Assembly: GCF_000816845.1 (NCBI RefSeq)
Contig: NZ_CP006877.1
Coordinates: 3,357,001-3,421,000 of the forward strand
Reading direction: 5' to 3'
Origin: Rhizobium gallicum bv. gallicum R602sp
Lineage (GTDB): Bacteria > Pseudomonadota > Alphaproteobacteria > Rhizobiales > Rhizobiaceae
Length of the DNA: 64,000 nucleotides
This document shows positions 43,115 through 52,465 of this stretch, piece by piece; positions within the stretch are counted from its first letter, which is position 1, and each line of letters opens with the position of its first letter. Below the pieces are notes generated by a model. The model was not told where the DNA came from. It made no database searches and saw only the letters and a program-made list of their open reading frames with translations. A program made the position numbers and the translations under genes.

Positions 43115-43269
43115 GGCCGGGTCTCCTTGCGATTTATCAGGGTTGCCGGACTGTAACCGTACTCGGTTAATCGGCGCTCAAGAAGTATGGTTAATAATTT
43201 GTTGATTGTCCCTGCATCGGCCAATTCCAGCACTTTGCGGCGACAAGAAGGCGAAATCCGGCTCATCCA

Positions 43270-44580
43270 CTACTCAAGCAGCGGCGACCAGGCCGGGTCG
43301 GATGCGTAGGTCGGCGTCTTGATGGCCTGCTCGTTGTAACCGGTCAAATCGATCGAATAAAGCTGCGGGCCGCCTGCGCCGGCTGGCTGGCGGAAGAACA
43401 TCAGCACACGCCCGTTCGGCGCCCAGGTCGGGCCTTCGTTGTGGAAGCCCGTCGTCAGGATGCGCTCGCCCGAACCGTCCGGCTTCATCACGCCGATCGA
43501 GAATTTCCCGCCCGATTGCTTGGTGAAGGCGATCAGATCGCCGCGTGGCGACCAGACTGGCGTCGAATAGTTGCCGTCGCCGAAGGAGATACGCGTCTGG
43601 CCGGAGCCGTCAGCATTCATCACGTAAATCTGCTGCTTTCCGCCGCGGTCGCTTTCGAAAACGATCCGGCCCCCATCCGGAGAATAGGATGGCGAGGTAT
43701 CGATCGCGGCTGTCGACGTCAGGCGCGTCGTCGTGCGCGACCGCAGATCCATCGTGTAGATATTCGCGTTACCTTCCTGCTGAAGGCTCATCACCACTTT
43801 TTGGCCATCCGGCGAAAAGCGCGGCGAAAAGGTCATGCCGGGGAAGTTGCCGACAACTTCACGCTGTCCGGTTTCGAGCTGCAACAGGTAGACGCGCGGC
43901 TGCTGGTTGGCGAAGGACATGTAGGTCACTTCCTGCCGGTTCGGCGAGAAGCGCGGCGTCAGAACGAGGTCGCTGCCATCCGTCAGCGTGCGCACGTTAA
44001 AGCCGTCCTGATCCATGATCGCGAGTTGGCGTTTGCGCTGCTGCTTCGTGCCAGACTCGGAGACAAAGACGACACGGGTATCGAAATAGCCTTCTTCGCC
44101 GGTGATCTGCTTATAGATCGCATCGGCAATGATGTGGGCAACGCGACGCCAGTTTTCCGGCTGCGTATAGAATTGCTGGCCGGTCATCTGCTGACCGGCG
44201 AAGGAATCCCACAGACGGAACTCGGCGCGAAGTCGGCCATCACCTTCCTGCGTGACGCGGCCGGTGACGAGCGCCTGCGCGTTGATGACCTTCCAGTCTT
44301 CGAAACGCGGAGCGGCATCGGGGTTGGAAATCTTCTCGATGAAGGCGTTCTTGTTGATCGGCGCAAAGAGGCCGGAGCGCTGGAGATCGGCGGCGATCAC
44401 CTGGGAGACCTGCGCGCCCATGTCGCCCTGCAGGAAATCGGTAATGGCGATCGGCAGCGGCTCGACGTTACCCTTGTTGATGTTGATCTCGACAAGCGCG
44501 TGGGCAGGCGTCGCGATAGCCGCCGTCACAGCCATGCCGAGAGCCACCATGAAGGCGCGGATGAGGGAACACTTGGTCAT
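43270..44580 (-). CDS. tolB: Translocation protein TolB
   Basis: A 436-residue periplasmic protein with an N-terminal alpha-beta domain and a six-bladed beta-propeller of WD-like Tol repeats ([100 protein letters not shown]). It docks Pal and TolA. The signal peptide follows [10 protein letters not shown]; an earlier in-frame ATG overlaps the tolA stop. Coupled to tolA. Confidence 0.95.
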   Translation of the reverse strand: MTKCSLIRAFMVALGMAVTAAIATPAHALVEININKGNVEPLPIAITDFLQGDMGAQVSQVIAADLQRSGLFAPINKNAFIEKISNPDAAPRFEDWKVINAQALVTGRVTQEGDGRLRAEFRLWDSFAGQQMTGQQFYTQPENWRRVAHIIADAIYKQITGEEGYFDTRVVFVSESGTKQQRKRQLAIMDQDGFNVRTLTDGSDLVLTPRFSPNRQEVTYMSFANQQPRVYLLQLETGQREVVGNFPGMTFSPRFSPDGQKVVMSLQQEGNANIYTMDLRSRTTTRLTSTAAIDTSPSYSPDGGRIVFESDRGGKQQIYVMNADGSGQTRISFGDGNYSTPVWSPRGDLIAFTKQSGGKFSIGVMKPDGSGERILTTGFHNEGPTWAPNGRVLMFFRQPAGAGGPQLYSIDLTGYNEQAIKTPTYASDPAWSPLLE

Positions 44581-44601
44581 GAGGAGCAAGCCTTTCAGCA
44601 T

Positions 44602-45729
44602 TTAAAGGGCCATCTGACTGGGGTCGAAGTTCACGATGACTTCGCTCCACGCGTCATATTTGTCTTTCGGAAGGTTGGTGAATGGCGCGGACCGTTTGAC
44701 GGCACGATAGGCACCGCCTGCAAGTGCACGGCGTGTGGATTCGTTGCCGCCGGTCGCTTCGACCTCGGGGTCTCCGATGATCTCGCCATTCTCGTCCAGC
44801 TTCATGTGGACGGTGATGCGGACCTGGTCCATGTCCGCAAGGCCGGGAATGATCTGCCAGTTGCCGGCAATCGCATTACGCAGCGCATCCATCTCGCTCA
44901 TGCTGAGCTTGGCGCCGGTGTTATTCGACTTCTTGGCACCCAGAGATGCGACTTCGGTCGAGCGCTTGGCGCCGCCGTTGGAAGGCTCCTGCTTGTTCAG
45001 CAGTGCTGCGATGTCGTCGGCGTTGAAATCGCTCTGCTTCGAGGACGAGGCCTTCGCCTTTTCCTGGGCCTTGTCGGCTTTCTTCTTGTCCGGCTGCTTG
45101 TCAGCCGTCTTCTGCTGGTCCTGCGCTTTTTCCGGCGGCTTTTCAGCGGGTTTCTGCTCGGGCGGCTTCACCTGCGGCTTGGCCACCGGCGTGGGAACAT
45201 TGTCCGGCAGCGCTTCGGCTTCCGGCTTCGGCGGCTCGGCCTGTTCGGCGGGCATTTCTTCCGGCTTCGGCGGCGTCGGCGCAATTTCCGGCTTGGTTTC
45301 TGGAACCGATGCGACTTCCTTCGGCTCATCGACCACCGTGTCCTCCTTCATGATCTCCTTCACCTCGTTGGGGACGGGATCATTCTGGGGAAGCGGCTTT
45401 TCGGCGGCTTTCGGCGCGGCAGTGCTTTCGTTGTTGTTGGGCTTGGCGTTCGGGATCGGCGGCGTCTTCAGATCGATCTTGTTGTCGCCGAGGTTCTCTG
45501 CGTCTGCAACATCAGCGGGTTTTGACGTCGGCTTCGGCGCCGGCTTGTCGTTGGGCTTTGCCGTCTTGTCACCCTGCTGCATCTGGGTGATGGATTCGAC
45601 TGGCACCAGATCGACCGGCATCGCTTCGAAATCATCGACCTTGAACGATTCCGGCGAACCGATGGTCACCAGAGCCGCGGCGAGCACCAAGCCGTGCAGA
45701 ACAGCAGATGTGACGACACTGGTCTTCAT
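44602..45729 (-). CDS. tolA: TolA
   Basis: Inner-membrane protein that spans the periplasm and links TolQR to TolB/Pal. 375 residues: one N-terminal transmembrane helix (MKTSVVTSAVLHGLVLAAAL), then a long Pro/Lys/Glu/Ala-rich region to about residue 255 (many EKPxxK and PPKPE units) that would be extended or helical, and a C-terminal domain (GNWQIIPGLADMDQVRITVH to the end, including LDENGEIIGDPEVEATGGNE). Length is close to typical. It follows tolR by eight bases. Confidence 0.94.
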   Translation of the reverse strand: MKTSVVTSAVLHGLVLAAALVTIGSPESFKVDDFEAMPVDLVPVESITQMQQGDKTAKPNDKPAPKPTSKPADVADAENLGDNKIDLKTPPIPNAKPNNNESTAAPKAAEKPLPQNDPVPNEVKEIMKEDTVVDEPKEVASVPETKPEIAPTPPKPEEMPAEQAEPPKPEAEALPDNVPTPVAKPQVKPPEQKPAEKPPEKAQDQQKTADKQPDKKKADKAQEKAKASSSKQSDFNADDIAALLNKQEPSNGGAKRSTEVASLGAKKSNNTGAKLSMSEMDALRNAIAGNWQIIPGLADMDQVRITVHMKLDENGEIIGDPEVEATGGNESTRRALAGGAYRAVKRSAPFTNLPKDKYDAWSEVIVNFDPSQMAL

Positions 45730-45737
45730 CTTGCTTT

Positions 45738-46193
45738 CTACTGGTCCTTCTTCTGCTGCGTGACGAGACCGATATTCTTGAAGCCCGCGCCCTGGATGCG
45801 CGCCATGACGTCGGCGATCACGCCGTAGGGCGCCGTCGCGTCACCACGCACGAAGATGCGCTCATTGTAGCCGGTGGTCGCGATCGCTTCGAGCTTGGCG
45901 GCGATCTCTTCGGCCGGGATCGGCGTTTCCTGCAGGAACACCGCACCGTCGTTCTTGACGGAAATGGTGATCGGCTGCGTTTCGGAATTGAGCGCCTTGG
46001 CCTGCGTTTCCGGCAGGTCGATCGGCACGCCGACGGTCATCATCGGGGCCGCCACCATGAAGATGATGAGCAGCACGAGCATGACGTCGACGAGCGGCGT
46101 CACGTTGATCTCGGAAATAACACCCTTGTTCCGGCCACCACGGCGGCGGCGTCCTCCGCCTCCGCCGTTATTGCCTCCAACAGCCATACCCAT
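45738..46193 (-). CDS. tolR: TolR
   Basis: A 151-residue inner-membrane protein of the ExbD/TolR family. A Gly/Arg-rich N-terminus (GGNNGGGGGRRRRGGRNKGV) precedes ISEINVTPLVDVMLVLLIIF with the conserved proton-path Asp, then a periplasmic domain (AKLEAIATTGYNERIFVRGD, then GVIADVMARIQGAGFKNIGL). It forms the proton-driven motor with TolQ. Confidence 0.95.
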   Translation of the reverse strand: MGMAVGGNNGGGGGRRRRGGRNKGVISEINVTPLVDVMLVLLIIFMVAAPMMTVGVPIDLPETQAKALNSETQPITISVKNDGAVFLQETPIPAEEIAAKLEAIATTGYNERIFVRGDATAPYGVIADVMARIQGAGFKNIGLVTQQKKDQ

Positions 46194-46213
46194 GATCGTG
46201 TACTCCGTTGGTT

Positions 46214-46933
46214 TTACTGTGCGGCCTGACGCGGCTGCAGCTTCTCGTCGATCTGGCGCGAAAGTATGGCGGAGAATTCGTCCGCAAAGCCTTCCATGCG
46301 GCCAGAGAGTTTGCCGGCATCCGCGGAGAACTTGTTGTAGGCGATAACCGCCGGGATAGCGGCAACGAGGCCGATCGCAGTGGCGAGAAGAGCCTCGGCA
46401 ATACCTGGGGCAACGACCGCGAGATTGGTCGATTTCGAACCGGCGATTGCCTGGAACGAAGTCATGATGCCGACGACCGTACCGAAGAGACCGATGAACG
46501 GACCGGCCGAACCGATGGTCGCGAGCGACCCGAGGCGGGCGGAAAGATATTCGGTTTCACGGGCGAGCGTCACATCCATTGCCCGGTCGATACGCATCTG
46601 CAGGCCGATCGGCGAGCGTGCGCCGCGCTCGAAGGACTTCTTCCACTCGCGCATGGCGGCGACGAAGATCGAAGCAAGCCCGGTATTGTTGCGTTCGGAA
46701 AGTGTCCTGTACAGCTCTTCCAGCGACTGACCCGACCAGAAAACCTGTTCGAACTTGTCGAACTGGCGCCGGGCGCGCCCATAGGCCAGATATTTGTCGA
46801 TGACAATTGCCCAGGTCCAGACGGAGGCTGCGATCAGCCCGAGCATGACCAGCTTGACGACGATGCCTGCCTGCATGAACAGCGACCAGAGGCTGACGTC
46901 GGCCGTTGCTGCTGCCAATCCTACTTGTTCCAT
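46214..46933 (-). CDS. tolQ: TolQ
   Basis: A 239-residue inner-membrane protein with three helices (about residues 17-38, 130-155, 170-195), homologous to ExbB/MotA. Motifs are LFMQAGIVVKLVMLGLIAAS, LGSLATIGSAGPFIGLFGTV and GIMTSFQAIAGS, then VVAPGIAEALLATAIGLVAA with the Glu and Ala of the motor interface. It energises TolA through the proton gradient. First gene of the tolQRAB series, 20 bases before tolR. Confidence 0.96.
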   Translation of the reverse strand: MEQVGLAAATADVSLWSLFMQAGIVVKLVMLGLIAASVWTWAIVIDKYLAYGRARRQFDKFEQVFWSGQSLEELYRTLSERNNTGLASIFVAAMREWKKSFERGARSPIGLQMRIDRAMDVTLARETEYLSARLGSLATIGSAGPFIGLFGTVVGIMTSFQAIAGSKSTNLAVVAPGIAEALLATAIGLVAAIPAVIAYNKFSADAGKLSGRMEGFADEFSAILSRQIDEKLQPRQAAQ

Positions 46934-47327
46934 TTATCAAAATCCCCGAATCCAAACGCCCGGTGCTTGACCGGGCGGCACAGAAAGTGATCTCGCAAGA
47001 ATTGCCTGGCGACCGCCGCCCAAAGCCCTGGTCAAGCTTAAAGCTCTTCTTCCGCCTTCCTTGCCGTCAAATTTGGTCAAAGGAAGGCGTGCACCGCACA
47101 ATCTCTGACTTTCAGAGTAAGACACTATTATGGTTAATAGATCGTTAGTGCCAGAGTATGACGGCAAAGCTTTACCAGCTGAATTTTTTCTTCTCGGCTT
47201 GGCACGAAGAGACCGAAGTCCGACGACGGAGTACCGCGCAATTCTTGCAGCGCCGAATTCCTTCACATGAAAGTCAGGTTTTTGCAAGGCTTGCGTTTGG
47301 TCATTTCTGCATGTCTGGAATGCGCTT
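46934..47327. other. Intergenic region between ybgC and tolQ
   Basis: Usually this gap is short; here it is nearly 400 bases. No gene is convincing on either strand. It probably contains the tolQ promoter. A run of AT-rich sequence lies near 47110-47200. Confidence 0.35.
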
Positions 47328-47783
47328 TCAGCCCTCCTGCGTCTCTATTTGCATCTGCCTTGCCAGCGCCTCGGGCAACCGCCGCGGTCTTCCCTTCGCG
47401 TTGATGACGGCAATGATGACCTTGGCGGCGATAAGCGGCGTTTCGCCGCGGCGGATGTCCTGTTGCAGCACCATCTTCGCGCCGCCTGCCTTCTCGGTGC
47501 GCGTGACGATGGTGAGAACATCGTCCATGCGCGCCGGATTCCTGAAGTCGATCTCCATGCGGTGGACGACGAAAACGAGCCCTTCCTCGTCGGCGGTGAT
47601 CAGCTCGCGCTGCTCGACGCCCAGGCAGCGAAGATAGTCGGTGCGGCCGCGCTCGAGGAAATGCAGATAGCGCGCGTGATAGACGAGACCGGAGAAATCG
47701 GTGTCTTCGTAATAGACGCGCTGGATCAGTTGGTGCCCCGTCTCCGTCAGCACGCCAGAAATCGAAAAGCCGTTATCCGCCAT
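47328..47783 (-). CDS. ybgC: Acyl-CoA thioesterase YbgC/TolC-cluster type
   Basis: A 151-residue hotdog-fold thioesterase. GHQLIQRVYYEDTDFSGLVY has the conserved Y-x-x-D-T-D with the catalytic Asp, then HARYLHFLERGRTDYL, MEIDFRNPARMDDVLTIVTR, and QDIRRGETPLIAAKVIIAVI. GGAG lies six bases before MADNGFSISG; an upstream in-frame ATG is not chosen. In proteobacteria it sits at the head of the Tol-Pal cluster. The sqd operon is divergent. Confidence 0.93.
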   Translation of the reverse strand: MADNGFSISGVLTETGHQLIQRVYYEDTDFSGLVYHARYLHFLERGRTDYLRCLGVEQRELITADEEGLVFVVHRMEIDFRNPARMDDVLTIVTRTEKAGGAKMVLQQDIRRGETPLIAAKVIIAVINAKGRPRRLPEALARQMQIETQEG

Positions 47784-47898
47784 AATTTTCTCCAAACACG
47801 CATGCCTGTTGGCGAGGCGCAGCAATGCCCTAGCTTTGAACAATCGTCACAGTACTTGAGTATTCCCGATAGTGGATGAACATGCAGGAGGCAATGCG

Positions 47899-49119
47899 AT
47901 GAAGATTGCGGTGATGGGCGGAGATGGGTTCATTGGCTGGCCGACATCGCTGCATCTCTCAGACGCGGGGCACGACGTCCACATTCTCGACAATCTCTCG
48001 CGGCGCTGGATCGACACCGAACTTGGCGTGCAATCGCTGACGCCGATGGATTCCATTCAGGAGCGTACCCGCATCTGGCATGCCGAAACCGGGCGGCGCA
48101 TCCATTTCAATCTGATTGACCTCGCCAAGGATTACGAGCTTCTCAAGAATTGGCTTGCCGAAAACCGGCCGGCGGCCATCGTCCATTTCGCCGAGCAGCG
48201 CGCGGCTCCCTATTCGATGAAGAGCGACCGGCACAAGAACTACACCGTCAACAACAATGTCAGCGCTACGCATAACCTTTTGAATGCGCTCGTCGAATTA
48301 CAGCTCGACGCTCATCTGATCCACCTCGGCACGATGGGCGTCTACGGTTATTCGACCGTCGGCGCGGCGATCCCCGAGGGCTACCTGACCGTCGGCGTCG
48401 AAACGGCGGATGGCGAGATGGCCCGACAGGAAATCCTCTATCCGTCCAATCCCGGCTCGATCTACCATATGACCAAGTGCCTGGATCAACTGCTCCTGCA
48501 GTTCTATGCGAAAAATGATGCGCTGCGCATCACCGACCTGCACCAGGGCATCGTATGGGGCACACATACGCAGCAGACCTGCCGCCATCCCCAACTGATC
48601 AACCGTTTCGACTATGACGGCGACTACGGCACCGTACTGAACCGCTTTCTCATCCAGGCCGCGATCGGCTACCCGCTGACCGTGCACGGCACAGGCGGCC
48701 AGACGCGCGCCTTCATCCATATCCAGGATTCGGTTCGCTGCATCGAGCTTGCGCTGAAGAACCCGCCTGCGCGCGGCTCCCGTGTCGAGATCTTCAACCA
48801 GATGACCGAGACGCATCGGGTGCGCGATCTTGCCGAGATGATCGCCAGGATGAGCGGCGCGAAGATCGCCTGGCTTCCCAATCCGCGCAAGGAAGCGCCG
48901 GAAAACGATCTGATCGTCAGGAACGAGAAATTCCGCGATCTGGGGCTCGATCCGATCACGCTCGAGGCGGGCTTGCTCAGCGAGATCGTCGACGTCGCCA
49001 GGAAATTCGCTTACCGCGTCGACCGCTCCCGCGTTCCCGCAGTCTCTGCCTGGACGAAGGACATCGCCGCCACGATCGACCGCGACCCGGAAGGCAAGCG
49101 GCTGAAATCGGTGTCATGA
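47899..49119 (+). CDS. sqdB: UDP-sulfoquinovose synthase SqdB
   Basis: Converts UDP-glucose and sulfite to UDP-sulfoquinovose, the head-group donor for the membrane sulfolipid SQDG. 406 residues with the Rossmann motif GGDGFIG at 7-13, NLSRRWIDTELGVQSLTPMD, HFAEQRAAPYSMKSDRHKNY, the SIYHMTKC segment holding the catalytic Tyr and Lys, and IVWGTHTQQTCRHPQLINRF. AGGAGG lies eight bases before the ATG. It overlaps sqdD by four bases. Confidence 0.95.
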   Translation: MKIAVMGGDGFIGWPTSLHLSDAGHDVHILDNLSRRWIDTELGVQSLTPMDSIQERTRIWHAETGRRIHFNLIDLAKDYELLKNWLAENRPAAIVHFAEQRAAPYSMKSDRHKNYTVNNNVSATHNLLNALVELQLDAHLIHLGTMGVYGYSTVGAAIPEGYLTVGVETADGEMARQEILYPSNPGSIYHMTKCLDQLLLQFYAKNDALRITDLHQGIVWGTHTQQTCRHPQLINRFDYDGDYGTVLNRFLIQAAIGYPLTVHGTGGQTRAFIHIQDSVRCIELALKNPPARGSRVEIFNQMTETHRVRDLAEMIARMSGAKIAWLPNPRKEAPENDLIVRNEKFRDLGLDPITLEAGLLSEIVDVARKFAYRVDRSRVPAVSAWTKDIAATIDRDPEGKRLKSVS

Positions 49120-49979
49120 GCATGGACGTGATGGAGACCGGAGCGGTCATCTCATTAGGAGAGTGGCCTCAGCGTTACGCCTACATCACCCTCGTCACGA
49201 ATGCCGACTATGCCAAGGGTGCGACCGCGCTTGTACGCTCCCTTCGGCTCACGAAAACGGCGGCCAATATCGTCGTGCTGCATACCGGCGGCGTTGATGG
49301 AATCGCGCTTGCCCCGCTTGCCGATCTTGGCTGCCGCCTCATCGCAGTCTCGCACCTGCCGCTTTCCGGCGCCTTCAACGAGCGTCATGCCCGCGGCCAG
49401 CTTCATTCCGCCGCTCCCTTCGCTAAGGGCCGCAAGCCTGATTTTCATTCGCCGCTCGACAATTTCTGCAAGCTTCGCCTCTGGCAACTGACCGAATACG
49501 AGCGAATCGTCTTCATCGACGCCGATGCTATCATCTTGAAGAATATCGACAAACTCTTCGCCTACCCCGAATTTTCCGCAGCACCGAATGTCTATGAAAC
49601 GCTTGCCGACTTCCGCCGCATGAATTCCGGTGTCTTCGTCGCAAGACCCTCCGAAGAAACCTTTGGCCGGATGCTTGCCATGCTCGACCAGCCGGATGCC
49701 TTCTGGCGACGGACCGACCAGACCTTCCTCGAAGCCTTCTTCCCGGATTGGCACGGCCTCCCCGTCTATTTCAACATGCTGCAATATGTATGGTTCACCA
49801 TGCCCGCGCTTTGGGACTGGAAGAGCATTTCGGTCCTGCATTACCAATATGAAAAGCCATGGGAGAAGGATCATCCGAAGGCGGCCAGGCTCAAGCCGCT
49901 GATCGATCTCTGGCACTCCGTCCATGCCGGCAACGACCTGCCGGACCTTGCGTCCATGATGAACCCGGAGGCGAAATGA
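49116..49979 (+). CDS. sqdD: Glycosyltransferase family 8 protein SqdD
   Basis: A 287-residue cytoplasmic glycosyltransferase of family 8 (glycogenin-like). The catalytic D-x-D is in VFIDADAIILKN, preceded by DNFCKLRLWQLTEYERI; MNSGVFVARPSEETFGRM and HYQYEKPWEK are further family blocks. In Sinorhizobium meliloti the operon sqdBDC includes this gene and it is thought to transfer sulfoquinovose. It overlaps the genes on both sides, consistent with an operon. Confidence 0.9.
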   Translation: MSMDVMETGAVISLGEWPQRYAYITLVTNADYAKGATALVRSLRLTKTAANIVVLHTGGVDGIALAPLADLGCRLIAVSHLPLSGAFNERHARGQLHSAAPFAKGRKPDFHSPLDNFCKLRLWQLTEYERIVFIDADAIILKNIDKLFAYPEFSAAPNVYETLADFRRMNSGVFVARPSEETFGRMLAMLDQPDAFWRRTDQTFLEAFFPDWHGLPVYFNMLQYVWFTMPALWDWKSISVLHYQYEKPWEKDHPKAARLKPLIDLWHSVHAGNDLPDLASMMNPEAK

Positions 49980-50875
49980 AGGTACTGGTATCCGGCGGGA
50001 CGGGCTTGGTGGGACGCTATATCGTCGAGGAGCTGCTTGCCGCCGGATATTCGGTCATCATTGGCGGTCGCCGCGCGCCATTGCCACGCCTCTTCTCCCG
50101 TCCCGTCGAATTCGCACCGCTTTCGCTCGATCCCGACAAGGACCATATCGAGGCCTTCGACGATGCCTATTTCTTCGTGCATGCCGCGCTCAGCCACCTA
50201 CCCGGTCGATATCGTGGCGGCGAAGGCGATGATCCGGGCGGCTTCCGCCGCCTAAACCTCGACGGCACTGTGTCGCTCTTCGACACCGCCAAGCGCGCCG
50301 GTACCCGCCGCTGCATCTTCATCTCCAGCCGCGCCGCCTATCAGGACACAGCGCCCGGCACTGTTCTCACAGAAGACATGCTGCCGGAGCCGGATACGCT
50401 TTACGGAGAGGTAAAGCTCGCCGGCGAGCGAGCGCTCGCCCATCTGGCCGGACCGGGCTTTGCAGCGACCAGCTTGCGCACCACGGGAGTCTATGGCGAC
50501 TTGCTCCCGAACAAATGGACGGGTCTCATCGAGGATTACCTGAGCGGCAGGCCGGCGCCCGTTCGAGCCGGAACGGAAGTTCACGGCCGCGACCTCGGCC
50601 GCGCCGTGCGGCTGATGCTGGAGACGGAAAGCGCCCGCGTCTCCGGCGAGGTCTTCAATGTTTGCGATCTTCTCGCCGATACCCGCGATATCTTGTCGGT
50701 CGTGCAACAGCAAACCGGCTGTTCCAATCCTCTGCCTGCCTCGGCAGACAAGTCTGCCATCAATCGGATGAGCACCGAAAAGTTGCAAGCGCTCGGCTGG
50801 CTTGCGGGCGGCAAGGCCTTGTTCGAACAGACGGTCCGGCAACTGGCGGCCCCATTGCAGCACTTGCGGCAGTAA
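49976..50875 (+). CDS. sqdC: NAD-dependent epimerase-type protein SqdC
   Basis: A 299-residue Rossmann protein, third gene of sqdBDC. GGTGLVG at residues 7-13 is the cofactor loop, then DDAYFFVHAALSHLPGRY, CIFISSRAAYQDTAPG and LYGEVKLAGERALAHL (Tyr/Lys site), and ATSLRTTGVYGDL. In S. meliloti this gene is part of the sulfolipid operon; its exact step is not settled. The ATG overlaps the sqdD stop (ATGA). Confidence 0.85.
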   Translation: MKVLVSGGTGLVGRYIVEELLAAGYSVIIGGRRAPLPRLFSRPVEFAPLSLDPDKDHIEAFDDAYFFVHAALSHLPGRYRGGEGDDPGGFRRLNLDGTVSLFDTAKRAGTRRCIFISSRAAYQDTAPGTVLTEDMLPEPDTLYGEVKLAGERALAHLAGPGFAATSLRTTGVYGDLLPNKWTGLIEDYLSGRPAPVRAGTEVHGRDLGRAVRLMLETESARVSGEVFNVCDLLADTRDILSVVQQQTGCSNPLPASADKSAINRMSTEKLQALGWLAGGKALFEQTVRQLAAPLQHLRQ

Positions 50876-50930
50876 ACGCCCGCTGTTTCACGGGATTGCA
50901 ATGGCCCGCCAGCCGTTTATGGTTCGCATT

Positions 50931-51527
50931 ATGCAGCAGACGATATCCAAAGGACTGAAAGCCCAGATGCGCGCCGAACGGCTTGCGCTGCGCGACTCAA
51001 TCCCGCCAGAGACGCGGATCGAAAAAAGCCTGGCCATGGCGGAGCACGCCGGCGAGGCTGTGGCTTTCGATCCCGGCACGATCATTTCGGGCTTCATGCC
51101 CATCCGCTCGGAGGCCGATATCCGGCCGTTAATGGCGCGCTTTGAGGAACGCGGCGCCCGCCTCTGCGTTCCCGCCATCCTCGACAGGCAGACGATCGTC
51201 TTCCGTGAACTCCTGCGCAGCGCGCCGCTTGTTGCAACGGGCTTCGGTACTGCCGGACCGGGACAGGAGGCCACCGTTCTCGATCCGGAAATCATGCTCG
51301 TGCCGCTGTCGGCCTTCGACGATCGCGGCCATCGCATCGGCTATGGCGCCGGCCACTACGACCGCGCGATCGGCCGTTTGCGGCAAAAAGGCATGCATCC
51401 GAAGCTGATCGGCATTGCATTCGACTGCCAGGAAGTGGCACATGTGCCCGACGAGCCGCATGACATAAGCCTGGATGCCATCCTGACAGAAAGCGGCCTT
51501 CGCTTTTTTGCTTCTTGGATCGGATAA
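50931..51527 (+). CDS. 5-formyltetrahydrofolate cyclo-ligase
   Basis: Converts 5-formyl-THF to 5,10-methenyl-THF with ATP. The 198-residue protein has the N-terminal basic motif KAQMRAERLALRDSIP, then ERGARLCVPAILDRQTIVFR, MLVPLSAFDDRGHRIGYGAG with the signature GYGAGHYDRAIGRL, and LIGIAFDCQEVAHVPDEPHD. The start is uncertain: ATGs at 50901, 50919 and 50931 are in frame without a strong ribosome binding site. It is followed after three bases by the YmdB-like gene. Confidence 0.92.
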   Translation: MQQTISKGLKAQMRAERLALRDSIPPETRIEKSLAMAEHAGEAVAFDPGTIISGFMPIRSEADIRPLMARFEERGARLCVPAILDRQTIVFRELLRSAPLVATGFGTAGPGQEATVLDPEIMLVPLSAFDDRGHRIGYGAGHYDRAIGRLRQKGMHPKLIGIAFDCQEVAHVPDEPHDISLDAILTESGLRFFASWIG

Positions 51528-51530
51528 GGA

Positions 51531-52355
51531 ATGCGTCTGCTTTTTCTGGGTGACATGGTCGGCAAGACGGGGCGCACGGCTGTATGGGATCGACTGCCCG
51601 GCTTGATTTCAGACCTGAAACTCGACTTCGTGATCGTCAACGGCGAAAATGCTGCCGGCGGTTTCGGCATCACGGAGGACATCTTTCTCGAGACGATCAA
51701 CGCCGGCGCCGACGTCGTCACAACCGGAAACCACGTCTGGGACCAGAAGGAAGCGGTCGCCTTCGCGGGCCGCCACGATCAGTTCCTGCGCCCGGCGAAC
51801 TATCCGCAGGGAACGCCCGGCCGCGGCTCAGGCCTCTTTTATGCGCGAAGCGGAGCACGCGTGCTCGTGGCAAACATCATGGGCCGCGTCTTCATGCATC
51901 CCGAGCTCGACGATCCCTTCAAATCCGCCGAAGCGATCCTCGATGCCTGCCCGCTGAAGGAGCAAGCCGATGCGATCATCTTCGATTTCCATGCGGAGGC
52001 CACCAGCGAGAAGCAGTGCTTTGGCCATTTCGTCGATGGACGCGCCAGCTTCGTCGTCGGCACGCACACCCATGTGCCGACCGCCGACCACCAGATCCTC
52101 AACGGAGGCACGGCCTATATGTCGGACGCCGGCATGTGCGGCGACTACGACTCCTCGCTTGGCATGGACAAGGAAGAGCCGCTAAACCGCTTCATATCCA
52201 AGATGCCGAAGGGACGTATGGAAGCCGCCACTGGACCTGCCACGATCTGCGGTGTCGGCGTGGAGATTTCCGACTCCACGGGGCTTGCTGAAAAGATCGC
52301 ACCGCTGCGGATTGGCCGGCGGCTTTCCGAAACCATCCCGGATTTCTGGCGCTGA
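51531..52355 (+). CDS. YmdB-like metallophosphoesterase (TIGR00282 family)
   Basis: A 274-residue cytoplasmic phosphodiesterase. Metal-binding motifs are RLLFLGDMVGKTGR, DFVIVNGENAAGGFGITED, TTGNHVWDQKEA, IIFDFHAEATSEKQ and VVGTHTHVPTADHQI. In Bacillus subtilis the homologue degrades cyclic AMP-like nucleotides and controls biofilm genes; function in rhizobia is not established. Three bases separate it from the cyclo-ligase gene, a common pairing in alphaproteobacteria. Confidence 0.93.
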   Translation: MRLLFLGDMVGKTGRTAVWDRLPGLISDLKLDFVIVNGENAAGGFGITEDIFLETINAGADVVTTGNHVWDQKEAVAFAGRHDQFLRPANYPQGTPGRGSGLFYARSGARVLVANIMGRVFMHPELDDPFKSAEAILDACPLKEQADAIIFDFHAEATSEKQCFGHFVDGRASFVVGTHTHVPTADHQILNGGTAYMSDAGMCGDYDSSLGMDKEEPLNRFISKMPKGRMEAATGPATICGVGVEISDSTGLAEKIAPLRIGRRLSETIPDFWR

Positions 52356-52465
52356 GAACACCCGCCAGCAACACGCAATTGTGAGCGGCCCTGCCTGATT
52401 TCGGCTGGACCGATGCGTCCCCTTGTCGCATCCTCGCCGCACCGTGAAAGCGCCGGAGGGGTGGC

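Noticed and set aside
43441..45525. 694-codon plus-strand frame across tolB and tolA
   Set aside because: Covers two well-supported genes on the other strand and has Arg-rich, low-complexity ending; no ribosome binding site.
46934..47327. A 116-codon minus-strand frame between ybgC and tolQ
   Set aside because: No ribosome binding site, biased Arg/Gly composition, and no conserved gene expected at this position.
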